This document shows positions 33,901 to 44,794 of a DNA stretch of 56,182 nt, piece by piece. Source of the stretch: Ectocarpus siliculosus (Eukaryota; Sar; Phaeophyceae; Ectocarpales; Ectocarpaceae); contig FN649737.1 of assembly GCA_000310025.1 (NCBI GenBank), positions 1,986,776 through 2,042,957 of the forward strand. Reading direction: 5' to 3'. The stretch's first letter is position 1, and the number at the start of each line of letters is the position of its first letter. A program made the position numbers and the translations under genes. Under the pieces are notes generated by a model, which saw only the letters and a list, made by a program, of their open reading frames with translations, did no database searches and was not told where the DNA came from.

Positions 33901-36900
33901 GCGCATTCGTTGACCAGCTTTGTAGCTTTCTGCGCTACTCTGCACAAGGTCTCGCACGATTAGTCGAGCTGCACAAATAGGGCTGGCTGCCAATGACAGC
34001 GAGGGCTGCCAATGGCAGCTGCGTGTACCATTAGCATCTTCCGCGATTGACCTACCCATATTTGTATTTCCCTCATATCCACCTGTCGAAAAAGTGAGAA
34101 AATTGACACGATTCCGTTTCGCGACTCGTTACCGACAGTGCAAAGTTAACTGGAGCTTTTCCGAGGACGAGTTGAAGCGCGGGCTCAAGATGATCGCCGT
34201 CGCTGCTAGCACTTACGACAAGGCCCGGCTCGGTGCGGACATCAACCGAATAGCTCAGGTCCGCCTGTGCAGTCACGTGTAAAGCGGCAGGGAAGAAACA
34301 ATGGGTGGTCGAAATTGGTCGGGGTTCTAGAGCGGGACGGCCGTTGTTTTCGGCGAGATGAGTATATTCGACAGGGCTAGACGGACGCCAAAGAGCAGAA
34401 GGTAGTGGACAGGGGGCGAACCCTCTGACAGACGGGGAAATACATAGGAAGCGAGCTAGAAGAATGTACGGCCTATCATTCTCCGGGGAAAACCGTTTGC
34501 AGTACTTCCCATGGCTGCTGGTGAATGCAGCCTCATATCTGTTCCGTTTCGAGCCCCCGCGACGGCGCCGTGCGCGTATGTTTGAACACCGTGGTGGGAC
34601 GCTTACGAAACCGTTTGTTCGAGCACCGTTTCGTAATCGTGCGCTTACGATCCAGCTGCAGTTAGCTGGTCATGTTCGCTTGTCTTTTTTGTTGTGTTGG
34701 CAGATGAAGATGGACCCGACGGCGTTCCGGGCGCAGCTGTTGATGAATTTTCGGGTGCGCTTGGGACCGGGGGAGCTAGGCGCGGTGTTTACCGCGTTCG
34801 ACAAGGACAACAGCAAGCTCATCGACGGAACAGAGGTACTTACTCACGACGGAGCGGCGTATTTTGTGTCGTGCCCGATCCCAGCATGAAATGATGGTTG
34901 GGCAAAGATATCTCTGCGGGCCAAGCTTGCGTACATGGCAAAGTCCGGCATGCCCCACACTAGTTAATGCCAAAGATTGAAAGCAGGTATCAGTGTTGAT
35001 GGGGTCAAACTCGAACGACATTTCCAATGGGAAGTGTGGTGCGTTTCCTCTGATCTGTTGCCATGGTCCACATGCACCTTGGTTCAACAGAAAATCCAAC
35101 TATGGTTTTCTTCCAACGTTATGCTCAACACAAGACCTTCACCCTTGCTGCCGACACGCACACGCGCGTACACGCACGCACGAAGCTGATGCACGAATTC
35201 TTTCGGATGGGAAGAGAGGAGAGGGCCAAAAACCTGGCTGAAGCAGAGCGACAAAGACATCGCGCGGATTTGAAGGAGAAGAACTTTCGCCAAAGGCTGG
35301 AAGATCGCTTCATCGAGCAGACCGCCGCAAAGGTAGTAGCTTATGGTCTTGGTCAGGCTCAGTGCTGTGGCATAGGGGCTAGTCGACGGGGTTCAACGAA
35401 GCAGGGGGTGGATGATCTCGTCCTCGAACAGGGCCTTTCATATCATTCGTCATCTCCAGGAGTCAACGACCATCTCATCCGCATCGCCCTTCTTCCGCCG
35501 GTCCAACCCCCCGCTCTTGCGTCCGCAGGTCGTATGGCCTCGTCTGATGTACGACCCGTTCGATGACGACTACAACATGGACGACCACGACCCGGCAACT
35601 TCCGTTGGTAAGTTCCGGCCGAATTTAACGCCTGTTTTCATGGTTTTTCTTTTCCAGATGGTATTATTAATAGTACAGAACTGGTTTCGCGGGTGTTGCC
35701 GTGGGAAATCAAGTGAAATTGACCTCGGGTCACCTGCTCTTGGCTTGAAACGAGGGAATTTTAGCCACGCACTCCTATTAAGTCCAGGCGTTCACCCACG
35801 CGGTTTGGATTCCGCTGGAAAGAGAACGAAAACAAAGTGGGGATCCATTTGTCCATCTCGATCTTGTGTGTTGAGCGGCAGCAGCGGCCGTCAGTTTACG
35901 GTTCTCCTATTTAATGCTCTCTACCTCTGAGGCACGTCAGTGCGGCCGGATCGAAGGGAGGAGATGATCCAAGCACGCATCTTCGGTGCTTTGACGTTTT
36001 AAGTCATGGGGAAGCTGAACATATTTATGATTTACCACGTGTTGAATCCCGTGTTGCTGCCGTGTCAGGGTCGACAACTCTGAGCAAGTCCGTCGGTGAC
36101 AACAAGTCTCGAGGGCGCAGTAACAACGACAACAACAACGAGCCGGGGGACGTGTCGAGGGAACCGTCCGCGAGACGACGCAGGCGGCCCAAGATAAGCG
36201 CCAGCACCGCGGAGTTTCTGGCTCAGATCAGAAAGGTAACGTCGCGTGACTGTTGGGCCGATCTGCGGTCGTTATTTCGTGTCAATGGCTTCCCCTCGTC
36301 TTGCCAAGTTACCTAGACGACGAAGGAGGCTGTTCATTCATGTAAACGTTTGAATTGGAATGCATCGAAGGAAGGCCATACACATATAATTTCAGCGGGT
36401 GGTATGAAGCGAACAACAGTCCTCAGGGAAGGCGTTGGCGAATCCCAGGTGTGGATGCTCTCAACACCAGGAATGCACTTGGTGGTCTAGCCATCAACCA
36501 GTAGTTTGACTCGCATGCCAACGAAATCGATGGCTAGGCTTCCAGGCAAAAAGTAGTTATTTGCGCAGATTTTCAGCACAAGCATTTGGAACACAAAAAA
36601 TAGACCTTTTTCGCAGAAGGTGCCGACGGAACATGCAGAACGAGGCGGCCATTCCGTGCGATGGCCTGCTGTGGAAACCGGGCTGAACATGGCGAACCGG
36701 ACACATCGATGGTGCAACCACTCCAGATATCGGCAGACATCAACACGCGCCTTGGCATGTTCCATGTTGAAAGAGTAGCGTGGACTGCGATACACAGGTT
36801 CAACTTTTTCACATGTATCGGCCCCCGGTAAAACCACCACCGAGGAAACAATGGACGTAGTCCCGGGGAAACGGAGAGAAGATGACTCAAAGCGTGCTTC

Positions 36901-38077
36901 TCGTTTCACGCTCATGACCCAGGAGGAGATGACGATCCGCGCCATGACCTGTCGCGGGCGACGACGAAAGAACGGCGATAGCAACCACCGCAACGGCGGT
37001 GGCGACGATTCCTGCGATCTTTTTTCCTACCCTGGAGGCCCACGGACGGCCACCGCAGCAGGCCTGCCTTCAACGTCGCCAGCCCGACCCATGACGTCGT
37101 CGCTGAAGGGCAGTATCAACAACGGCGACCCGAACCGCAACGTTCACACTAGGGCTGAAACAGCGGCGGCACGAGCACCTGGTCGCAGACGCGAGGTTAA
37201 CCCCGAACAACGCGACAGCGAAGAGGAACCAGTGGGTGCGTCTTCTGCGGCGACCGATGATGCGGAGGAGCTCGCGTTGCCGCCGTCCCGCCTGAACCCA
37301 AGAGCCCTTGGCCACAGGTGAAACGAAGGAAGATATCGATTTTTCCGCGTGTGCTGCTTGATGCAAGTTTTATCACGGTTGATGTTTCCCAAAATCACAC
37401 GAGTAATTGGGGCTGCTGCCGCAAGCGGGCAATGCCAATTGCAAAGAATGGTAGGCGTAAGGTTATCAGAGAGGGGAGCCCACCGGTCGGGAACGGCAGA
37501 AGTAGCAGCACTCAAACGTCCGATGAACGAACTCGCCGCCGTGTGTGCACGACACACAACCCTCGTCTAGTTGTTTAGGCCCATGGTTACGGTCGTCCCA
37601 GCAACGTCGTTCACCCTCACGGAGGACTTCTGCGGCATGGTTCGGCTGCCTTTGGATGGGTTACATATCGTCAGAACGTACCACCTTCTCCACCCCCTGC
37701 CACGGCGCGCTTCTCGCATCACGTCGTTTCCTCCTACCTCGGATTGTACCCGACCTCTCCTCAGCAAAGGAGGCCGGTGACCTCGTCATTCGCTAACGGC
37801 AATCCTTCCTGTTCTCTCTTCGTCCCTGTTCGACTCTCCAACTCTTTCCCATCTTCTCAATCTCTCGTGACCGACCAGTGCCAGCTTCTCCACCGACGAC
37901 GGGCGGGTTTCCACGGCGACGAGCGTGTCGACGGCACGCGGGTCCACTGCCCGTAGCAGCAGGGGTGGCGGGTCTCGATCTTCCTCGTTCACGGCAAGCG
38001 GCAGAGGCTTTGAGCCGAACTTCGGACAGACAATCTTCGAGCACGGCGGGGTGGTGGGAGGGGATGAAGTGTGGTAG
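30951..38077 (+). CDS. Protein with three tandem EF-hand/charged-helix modules (5' partial)
   Basis: A probable calcium-binding protein of no family I can name. Exons: 30951-31045, 31411-31542, 32051-32158, 32713-32770, 33190-33331, 33605-33734, 34139-34258, 34704-34835, 35186-35332, 35529-35607, 36069-36235, 36845-37317, 37879-38077; 660 residues, phases consistent. Three modules repeat: a helix such as FRAQLLMNFRVRLGPGELG, an EF loop, then (E)F..F..LGR(E/D)ER and a highly charged helix. The loops are DKQGEGRADSAE (degenerate at positions 3 and 8), DLHRDGMVDAKE (near canonical) and DKDNSKLIDGTE (Lys at position 6 instead of Gly). The C-terminal third is disordered, Arg/Ser/Gly-rich, with TAEFLAQIRK in exon 11. 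Exon 4 is supported mainly by phase, exon 12's acceptor is uncertain, and exon 13 follows a strong pyrimidine tract. The first exon needs one base from an unseen upstream exon. The gene converges on the DUF1499 gene. Confidence 0.75.
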
Positions 38078-39091
38078 TACGGCAGTAACGGGTCCGGTAG
38101 AAGTAGGGCGCCGACTGTTGCGGATCGCCGGCAGGTACTGTGGGGTTGCGTCACCGTCTTTGACCCGGAATAGTGGCGTTTCCCCAGTGCAGCGAGGTCG
38201 CTGTGACCTCCACGAGTAAGTTGAATATTGAGCCTCAAGCTTTGAAGATGAAGCATAGAGTATGAAGAGGGCATGAGCTCACATTGTAGGCGCTACATGC
38301 ACTGTACATCAGAGTGAACTTTGACGGCCTCGCAACTAGGAGCATGATGTCGACCAATCACGCCCTGTTCACCAATACAGAGGGCGCCCCCGCTTTAGAA
38401 TCGCTTTTTTGCGTGAGGCTCGAGGATCGCTAGCTGCCGGAAAATGAGCAAGAGTTACTATTTCCAAAGTTCTTATGTCGGTACGGATCCGTCTGTTAGG
38501 ACAGAAATTGCTCCTGTTCTACGCCGAGGGTCCCATGCGGGGGGAACAGGTCATATTTCCAGCTGTATATTTCTGGGTGGATCAAGGTGGATTTCAACTT
38601 GACGCTTGAGCAGCGTGTCAACAGATAATACTATAGAAAACCGTTGTTCAAGAGGACCTCTTCATCTAGTACGTGATCACAATGCACCAAAAGAGTACAG
38701 GCACAAAGGCGGCATCGCCTAAGAAAGTATTCCACCATTTAGTGGTACAAAAGGGGTCACGTTGGAGTTCGTGTTCCGAGCGCTCTACTTCGTCGTAGCT
38801 ACACTGTTGCTGCTCTACGATGATGGTAGCCCCTGCCCCCTGCTCTACGGTGCTCCCCTCAATACAAAGGGGCGGGGTGCCATCTTTCCGCCTGTTTCGG
38901 TAGCCATGTAACATTGTCTACAGCTACATACCGCTCAGGACATCTTAGAAGGCACGGTTGCTTCGGCCACACACACAAAGACGATTCACTGCTGCCCACC
39001 ACCACATTTCCCAGCACTCTCTACAATTCCACTCTTGCTCAAAGTTGGCCATCCTCAAATTTTTCATGGAAGAGTCCGACAACGCAAAATG
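38078..39091. other. Convergent intergenic region
   Basis: Lies between the EF-hand gene stop and the DUF1499 stop. I see no exon. Near 38865-38905 the minus strand reads GGCGGAAAGATGGCACCCCG, similar to the arms of the foldback element at 2755-3000, so a diverged copy is probably present. Confidence 0.45.
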
Positions 39092-41281
39092 TCATGCCGG
39101 CTCCGGGGACGGCATCTGCCTCCAGTCTGCGAACCCCCCGGCCTCGGCGAGCGGTTTTCCCCACCAAGCAGGCCGGTCGGCTCCCCCTCCACCCTCCCCG
39201 TACCGCTCGCGCAGCGCGTCAGAAGGCGTCTCGAAAGGCGGGGACATTGGATCTGCGTCCCCGTATATCACAGACGGATCCGCCTGGCCGTCCCGAATAT
39301 AGCAGTTGCATTTGAAGACGAGCGAACGCGTTAGGAAGCATCTTGAGTGCGAAGTCAAAGGATTAAAAGACGATACACGAAAGCACCGTACAGGGGCGCA
39401 AATATTAGAAGAATTTACGTCGAAATATGTGGAGCAACAAGCCCATAAATCTGCTATTCGACGGCAGTTGACGGGCCTTCCGGTGTGACATGGGGACACC
39501 ACGCAGTAGCATTCCATAGACAAACGCGAACACGTGCATTCGCACTGTACGTGTGTGCACTGCTGCACATGTGCCTGCGGATTCACTACTTAACGCTTGG
39601 GGTCAGTGCGCATGCGAGATTTCAACATGGCGGGGAGCAGTACGCCCACACCACAACACGCACAAGGGTTTGGCAAAAAATCGCATGCCACGGCACACGC
39701 CGTGCAGAGCAACTGCCTCACCATTCCGAAGGAAGGACCGAAAGAATCGATGGGGCTCTCGCCGAAAAAGAGGGCGCGCTTACGGTTGCGCAGCACCGGG
39801 ATCTGTCTCGAACGGCGGCAGCGGCACCAGCGACGATCACGGCAGCAAATCAGCACGGAGGATAGTGCCGCACGGGTGCCGCCACACCAATTAAACGACG
39901 AGAGTCAGAGAGAGGGAGCGAGGCAGCACGCGACGGTTGCGGGGTCCTGGAGCGAGCGGCCTAGACAGGGCCGATGACGAATCTCGCCTTGCGATTCCTT
40001 CGCATCGATGTACGCGGAAAAGACAAAAATCACCCTTTTGGTTTTCCCACTCTCTCTCTCTATCTTTCTCTCTCCCTCGATCGATTGACATGGAGAGAAG
40101 CGCGATTAATTTGGTCGTTCCACTCCGGACTTGAATGGTTGACAAAACAAGCGACGATGCCAGTCTGGGGGCAAAAAACTTCCCAAAGACATGCATGCTG
40201 TGGCCCTCAAGAGGCATTTCTTGCCGTTGTGCAGCAAAGCGGTGGCACATCGCCTCTCGACACACGACCGAAGGCGGTCCGTCCCAATATACGGGTGGAG
40301 GAAATCGCGGCTTAATCGTTCGACCGCCTTCCGCACTATTTTTCTCACAGATTCGAACTTGAGCGCTTGGCGAATGCCGTCCATGCGCCGCCGATTGGCG
40401 CCGAAGTCGGTGGGCCCGTTTCTCCTGGCGCACCGGAACTGCACGAGGGCATCGCCGGGGGTGAAGTAGAACTCGGCGTCGTCTACCGAAGCGGGTATCG
40501 CGTTCACCGCCTCGAACTCCACCCGCAGGTAACGGGGGGACGATGCGATCACCTGCTGCCGTTGATTTTCGTCGATGCTATCTTGAAAAACACGAAATGA
40601 TTTCGCAAACCTACGGCCGTGGTACATCGGCTCAGCATTTTTTTCGTAGGTGTTGCCTTGAAAAATACGCGTTGATCTTGCACACCTCCGGTAACTCGAT
40701 TCATCGCCGGCCGGCTCACAAGAAAAGTGAAATATGGCCCGGTGGGGTTTGATTTGTCGGGCGAAGATCGTGCATGAGCCTGTAATATAAGTAGAATTTA
40801 GGTTCTTGCTCTCTGCGCCTTGGCTCAACACTTGCGTGCCCTGTTTCAAAATCTCATTCCTGATTTTCTGACAACTCTTACAACGGCCGGGCGGTCTGTA
40901 CAAAACATAGTGGACAATTAAAAGTTAGTTTTTCTCCCGCTCACTACTGTAACCCATCCCTTCGACTGTGGCTTTATCTCGAACGGGCAGTCTTCTCTGA
41001 TAATGTGTACTTCCAACATTTTCGAAAAACATGAAACCGGCAGTTTGTTCGATTGATGCACACACAGGCAAAAATCCTGTCGAGAATCTGCAAATAGTGC
41101 CGCAACATTCGTAACTTTGCGCGGGATCAGGAGACTCTCGAGGAAAAAAACTGACCTTCGCGCCATTGAACTCGAGGTAGTTCCGCAGACGGCTCATTGA
41201 CCGCTCGAAGGGGCCGTCGTACGACCAAGGCTCCATGAACGGGTACGGTCTGTCGTCCTGGGAGCTCACGCATGTCGGAGT
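39092..41281 (-). CDS. DUF1499-family protein (5' partial)
   Basis: DUF1499 proteins occur in bacteria and in plants and algae; their biochemical role is unknown. Exons in coding order: 41281-41156, 40552-40349, 39283-39092; all phase 0, 173 residues plus stop. Exon 1 has TPTCVSSQDDRPYPFMEPW and YDGPFERSMSRLRNYLE, matching the conserved CVSS and Pro-Trp/Tyr region. Exon 2 carries the family core YLRVEFEAV, SVDDAEFYF, then DFGANRRRMDGIR, including the hallmark D-x-G-x-N-R-R-R. Exon 3 is a lineage-specific tail (ADPSVIYGDADPMSPPFE to QMPSPEPA) with weaker support. At least one 5' exon, which could hold a transit or signal peptide, is missing; nothing convincing was found between 41282 and 42875. 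Antisense frames inside the intron 39284-40348 look like chance. Confidence 0.85.
40930..41030 (+). repeat. TTCGACTGTGG-family repeat copy
   Basis: Single copy with CCTTCGACTGTGGCTTTATC, then TCGAACGGGCAGTCTTC, closest to the 21536-21640 unit. It lies in the first recognised intron of the DUF1499 gene. Confidence 0.6.
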
Positions 41282-42875
41282 CTGCCACGAAACATATGTC
41301 AACATAATTCATTTTTTCAGAAATAAGCTACGTAGCTCAGGGCAACATCTCGGTTGGCGACAAGGCTTATCTCGTTTGGTTCCGGACCGATCGCGCGTGT
41401 AACGGTGCCCGAGACGACGTGTTTCTATCTTTTTAGGTGTTGCTGTAGCTGGTGTGGGACAAAACGCTTGCGTGGTTCAAGCCGAGTCGTTGCGGCGGTT
41501 GATTTTTTCGGCAGATGTTGATTTGTACACTTTGCGACCGAGAAACGACGGTTCACGGACAGCTTTAACTTTAACTTTCCAATGGCTGACGGCTACGGTA
41601 TTTTCACACGTACGAACGCAGATAATCAAATAAGGGAAACCGCGGACTTCTAACCGTCGTTGCAACATTCTTGGTCCCGCCAAGGCTGACGTCTTTTCAT
41701 CACGCAACGGTTGATGCCCAAGTAACCAATTACACACCTGGGAATCGAAAGCGCTTATTGCACTACGAAGCCACGAAGTGGTATTCCTTGTCCCGCGGAC
41801 GAACCGCGTGGCGCGAACACGGGGCGCGGACGTACGGACTGTCTCGCACCATTCAATTCACAGGGACATTTTGAGATGTGCCCCCTTGCTGAACCGTAGT
41901 TTTAATAGATTTTTTTGCGAGAATAGTGGCCCGTACAGGGGTGCGCTTTTTGTTTTGCAAAAAAAGCTGATTGAAAAGGATCGTGTGCATGATGTGTATG
42001 CGCGAAAAAACGGAACAATGTGGTGCCTAGCGGGGCCAAAAACGAGGCCATGCGTGTCTGTCCGTGACCAGGTTGCCATAAATACGCAGCAGACTGGAGC
42101 CCATTTCACCATCTAGGCGCTAAATTGCAATCTAAGGCTTACGCACAACACGTAATATTTTGCCCTAGCTGTCCCAACTGCTACCTTTTCAATCCGATGT
42201 CGGTGCGTTGAGATAGCACAGCATCTGTCCAGAATGTCGCATTCAGGCGTCCCTGTGGTAACGAGGAGGCTTGTTTGACCAGACGTACGTAGGCTCACGC
42301 AGCAAAGACATCACACCCGGAGGCAGACATATGCATATGAGCCAGACATACATACATGGACAAGGAGGGGGGGAGACACACACACACGCACCACACAGCG
42401 AGAGGATGAGACGGCGGGAGCAGAGTGTGCCCTATTGCTACTAATGCTGTTGTTTGCTATCGACGGAGGAAGCGAGAGGAGTGATACACGTTTGGCATGT
42501 ATTTGAGGTGCGGGCCAAATTTGGCCCCGGGATCTTTCTAGGCATACATATGTGGGCCGCGTTTCCGTGCTGAGTGTGCGGGCCGCATGTCTTGAGGTGC
42601 GGGTCGCGTTCATGATGATGATGAACACCCCACTCTCTGTACCAAATGACGCTCCACAACTCATGGCGCCCCCACAACTCAACACTGCTGCTGCTGTGTG
42701 GTGTAAATGAGCCAATGGTAACAACAACACGCGAACCTGTACTTTTTTCTTCTGTATATTTAAAAAAAAACTACGCCACGCCCCCCTCTCTTGTACAGCT
42801 GAGATGAACAATCGAAAAATCGTCTCCAGGGAGGGTGGTATACTCCGTCAGGAAAAGGGTGAGGCAAAAACGGTA

Positions 42876-44119
42876 CAGTAGGGGGCCCGATATAAGGCGG
42901 TGTGAACAAGGCGGTTGTCCGATATAGGCCGGCTGAAATTGGCGCATACAACTCAGACCCGATATAAGGCGGCACCGCCTTATATAGGCAATCTCCCTGT
43001 ATAAGGCGGTAACTACCCAAGTAAAATCCGATATAAGGCGGTGATCATCTTCGCATCACTACGCCCCTCTCTGAAACACCTGTACCTTTGTGGCCCAAGA
43101 CACCTGAAGGAGTGGTCAACACAACACCCTGGCTTAACGGAATACAACCCTACTGTAGGCGCGCACACACTTTTTGTGTTCGGCCGCACGAAACCGTATT
43201 TTTTTACGCGGAGGAATTCGATGCGAACGAGCGCGGACACATCACTCTTACTTTTTGCACACACGCCGTCGGCCCGGAGCATGCACTGAGCCAACTCTCC
43301 CAACACTTCGGCTCTCTGGAAAGGGCCGCGGGGGAGTCCGGCAATCGCGAAGCCGTTTTCCACCTTCAGAAGGCCAAAGTGGCGATGATCAAAGCTCACG
43401 CGTCTAAGCCCGTGCGGCAGTCGGACATGAGAGAGTTCTTGTAGGCGGATAGACGGATTCTCTCAGCTGTTGTCTTTCATAGAGCAGGGTGTGCTGCAAA
43501 GAGTGGTCGCATTTTCAGAGGTACAAGCGCCGGGGCAAGTAGTGCTTAACCCGGCCAAGCGTCATGGACGCAGCGAATGCAAATGTTTTGCGGTGCCACG
43601 ATTGCTTTCCAACTATTGCGTGCGTCCATGTTGGCTAGCTTAAGTTTTGTTCTTCACGAAGGAAAAATATTCGGTGTCCCTCGCATCAGTACCGAAGAGA
43701 AGTGTTGGTTTGGACACGTTATTCGTCTACTCTACCAGAGCCTTGTGCGGCGGTATAGTTGGATGCAGATGTACCTTCTGCTGTACACTCCTAGCGGGGT
43801 CGTACGGCATCAGATGTACACGTACATACCGCTGCAAACAACACTCTAAACAAATGCAAGCAATCTTGCTCGTTCTACACGCACGCGTGAATGCATGACG
43901 CTTGACCATTTCTTCCACTCAGCGACGCGCCGTGAGGTGATGCCCAATACGCTGAAACCTCATTTCTTCATTTGTCATAAATAAGGCGGTCACCGCCCTA
44001 TTGGGCCAATCTCAGACCGTGTATAAGGCGGTTACCGCCTTATACACGTATGAGGCGGCTGCCCGATATAAGGCGGTTTCCTTCACCACGCACTACACCG
44101 CCTTATATCGGGCCCCCTG
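42876..44119. mobile_element. TA-flanked DNA transposon, GATATAAGGCGGT family, 1,244 bases
   Basis: The left end reads CAGTAGGGGGCCCGATATAA, then GGCGGTGT; the right end, in reverse complement, is CAGGGGGCCCGATATAAGGC, then GGTGT. Both are bordered by TA (42874-42875 and 44120-44121), the target duplication of Tc1/mariner and pogo-type elements, and the CAG start fits that group. GATATAAGGCGGT and its reverse complement recur many times in both subterminal regions (about 42890-43040 and 43980-44110). No full transposase is seen. A frame from about 43088 to 43441 ends in a protein-like stretch (HFGSLERAAGESGNREAVFH, then LQKAKVAMIKAHASK) of unknown origin. Probably non-autonomous. Confidence 0.85.
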
Positions 44120-44138
44120 TAGGTTCAGATCTCGCATC

Positions 44139-44481
44139 ATGAGTCATTTTCAAAATATCCAGAATATCAAGCCAATGTGTAGCACAGACGCCAATTCGCC
44201 ACCACTACAAACCACCACCAGGAGCCTCACCGAAGGGCAGTCCGCCAGCAAGTCATCCACAACGCCGAGGCCATCGGAGTTGCTGTCGGGAGGATTCGCA
44301 AGTACCGCGGTGGACAGCAAGACTGCCTGGAAAAATCCAGACAGAGCTTCCGTTCGCGTCACAGCGGCGTCGACAGGGAGAGTGGCAGACAAGCCGCTGG
44401 CGCCAGCAGTCCCTTGCTGCATTGCGCAAACGTCTGGTGATTCCGCGCAATCACGCGCCGAGCGTCGCGTCAGGTGTTGTG
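44139..44481 (+). CDS. Candidate extra 5' exon of the Aurora kinase gene
   Basis: From ATG 44139, only 18 bases past the transposon, a frame of 114 codons begins MSHFQNIQNIKPMCSTDANS and is rich in Ser, Thr, Ala and Pro, like a disordered N-terminus. It ends at a good donor (GTAGGT at 44482, phase 1). Joined to a weak acceptor 11 bases before the ATG of the next exon (AG at 44782-44783), the phase agrees with the kinase frame. Alternatives are a separate gene or a chance frame; the opposite strand is also open here. Not required for the kinase, which has its own start at 44795. Confidence 0.35.
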
Positions 44482-44794
44482 GTAGGTAGGGTTGATGTTG
44501 CAATTTGGATTGTAGCGCATGTTGCTGTCGAGGAGGCACTACCGTTGTGATAAGGAACGCTCTTGAATCGACCGCGACTAGCAATGTGGTGGCCATCAAG
44601 CGCATCACGCCTTGGCGTTGGCTTCTTCGAGGCTCCATGGAGTCGTCAGCAGGTACAACAGTAGTAGAACAACAGCAGTTACTGACAGCACGGCAGCAGA
44701 GCACAGCTAACGCTCCGCTTGGGGTCCTCGCAGATAAAACATTTTAGAATGCTTGTGCAGATACCCGGGTGAATATACTCTGTGAGCCCCCAAA

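Noticed and set aside
37318-37578. Alternative last exon of the EF-hand gene around 37447-37570
   Set aside because: A phase-compatible acceptor exists and the frame is open to a TAG, but the pyrimidine tract is poor compared with the acceptor at 37878, so I preferred the latter.
37786-38274. 162-codon minus-strand frame with charged C-terminus
   Set aside because: It is antisense to exon 13 of the EF-hand gene, where the plus strand has a strong pyrimidine tract, an acceptor in the needed phase and a Ser/Gly-rich tail. Only one strand is likely to be coding here.
39597-39977. Nested gene in the DUF1499 intron
   Set aside because: A 126-codon hydrophilic plus-strand frame, but all three neighbouring frames are also open and none shows motifs or splice support.
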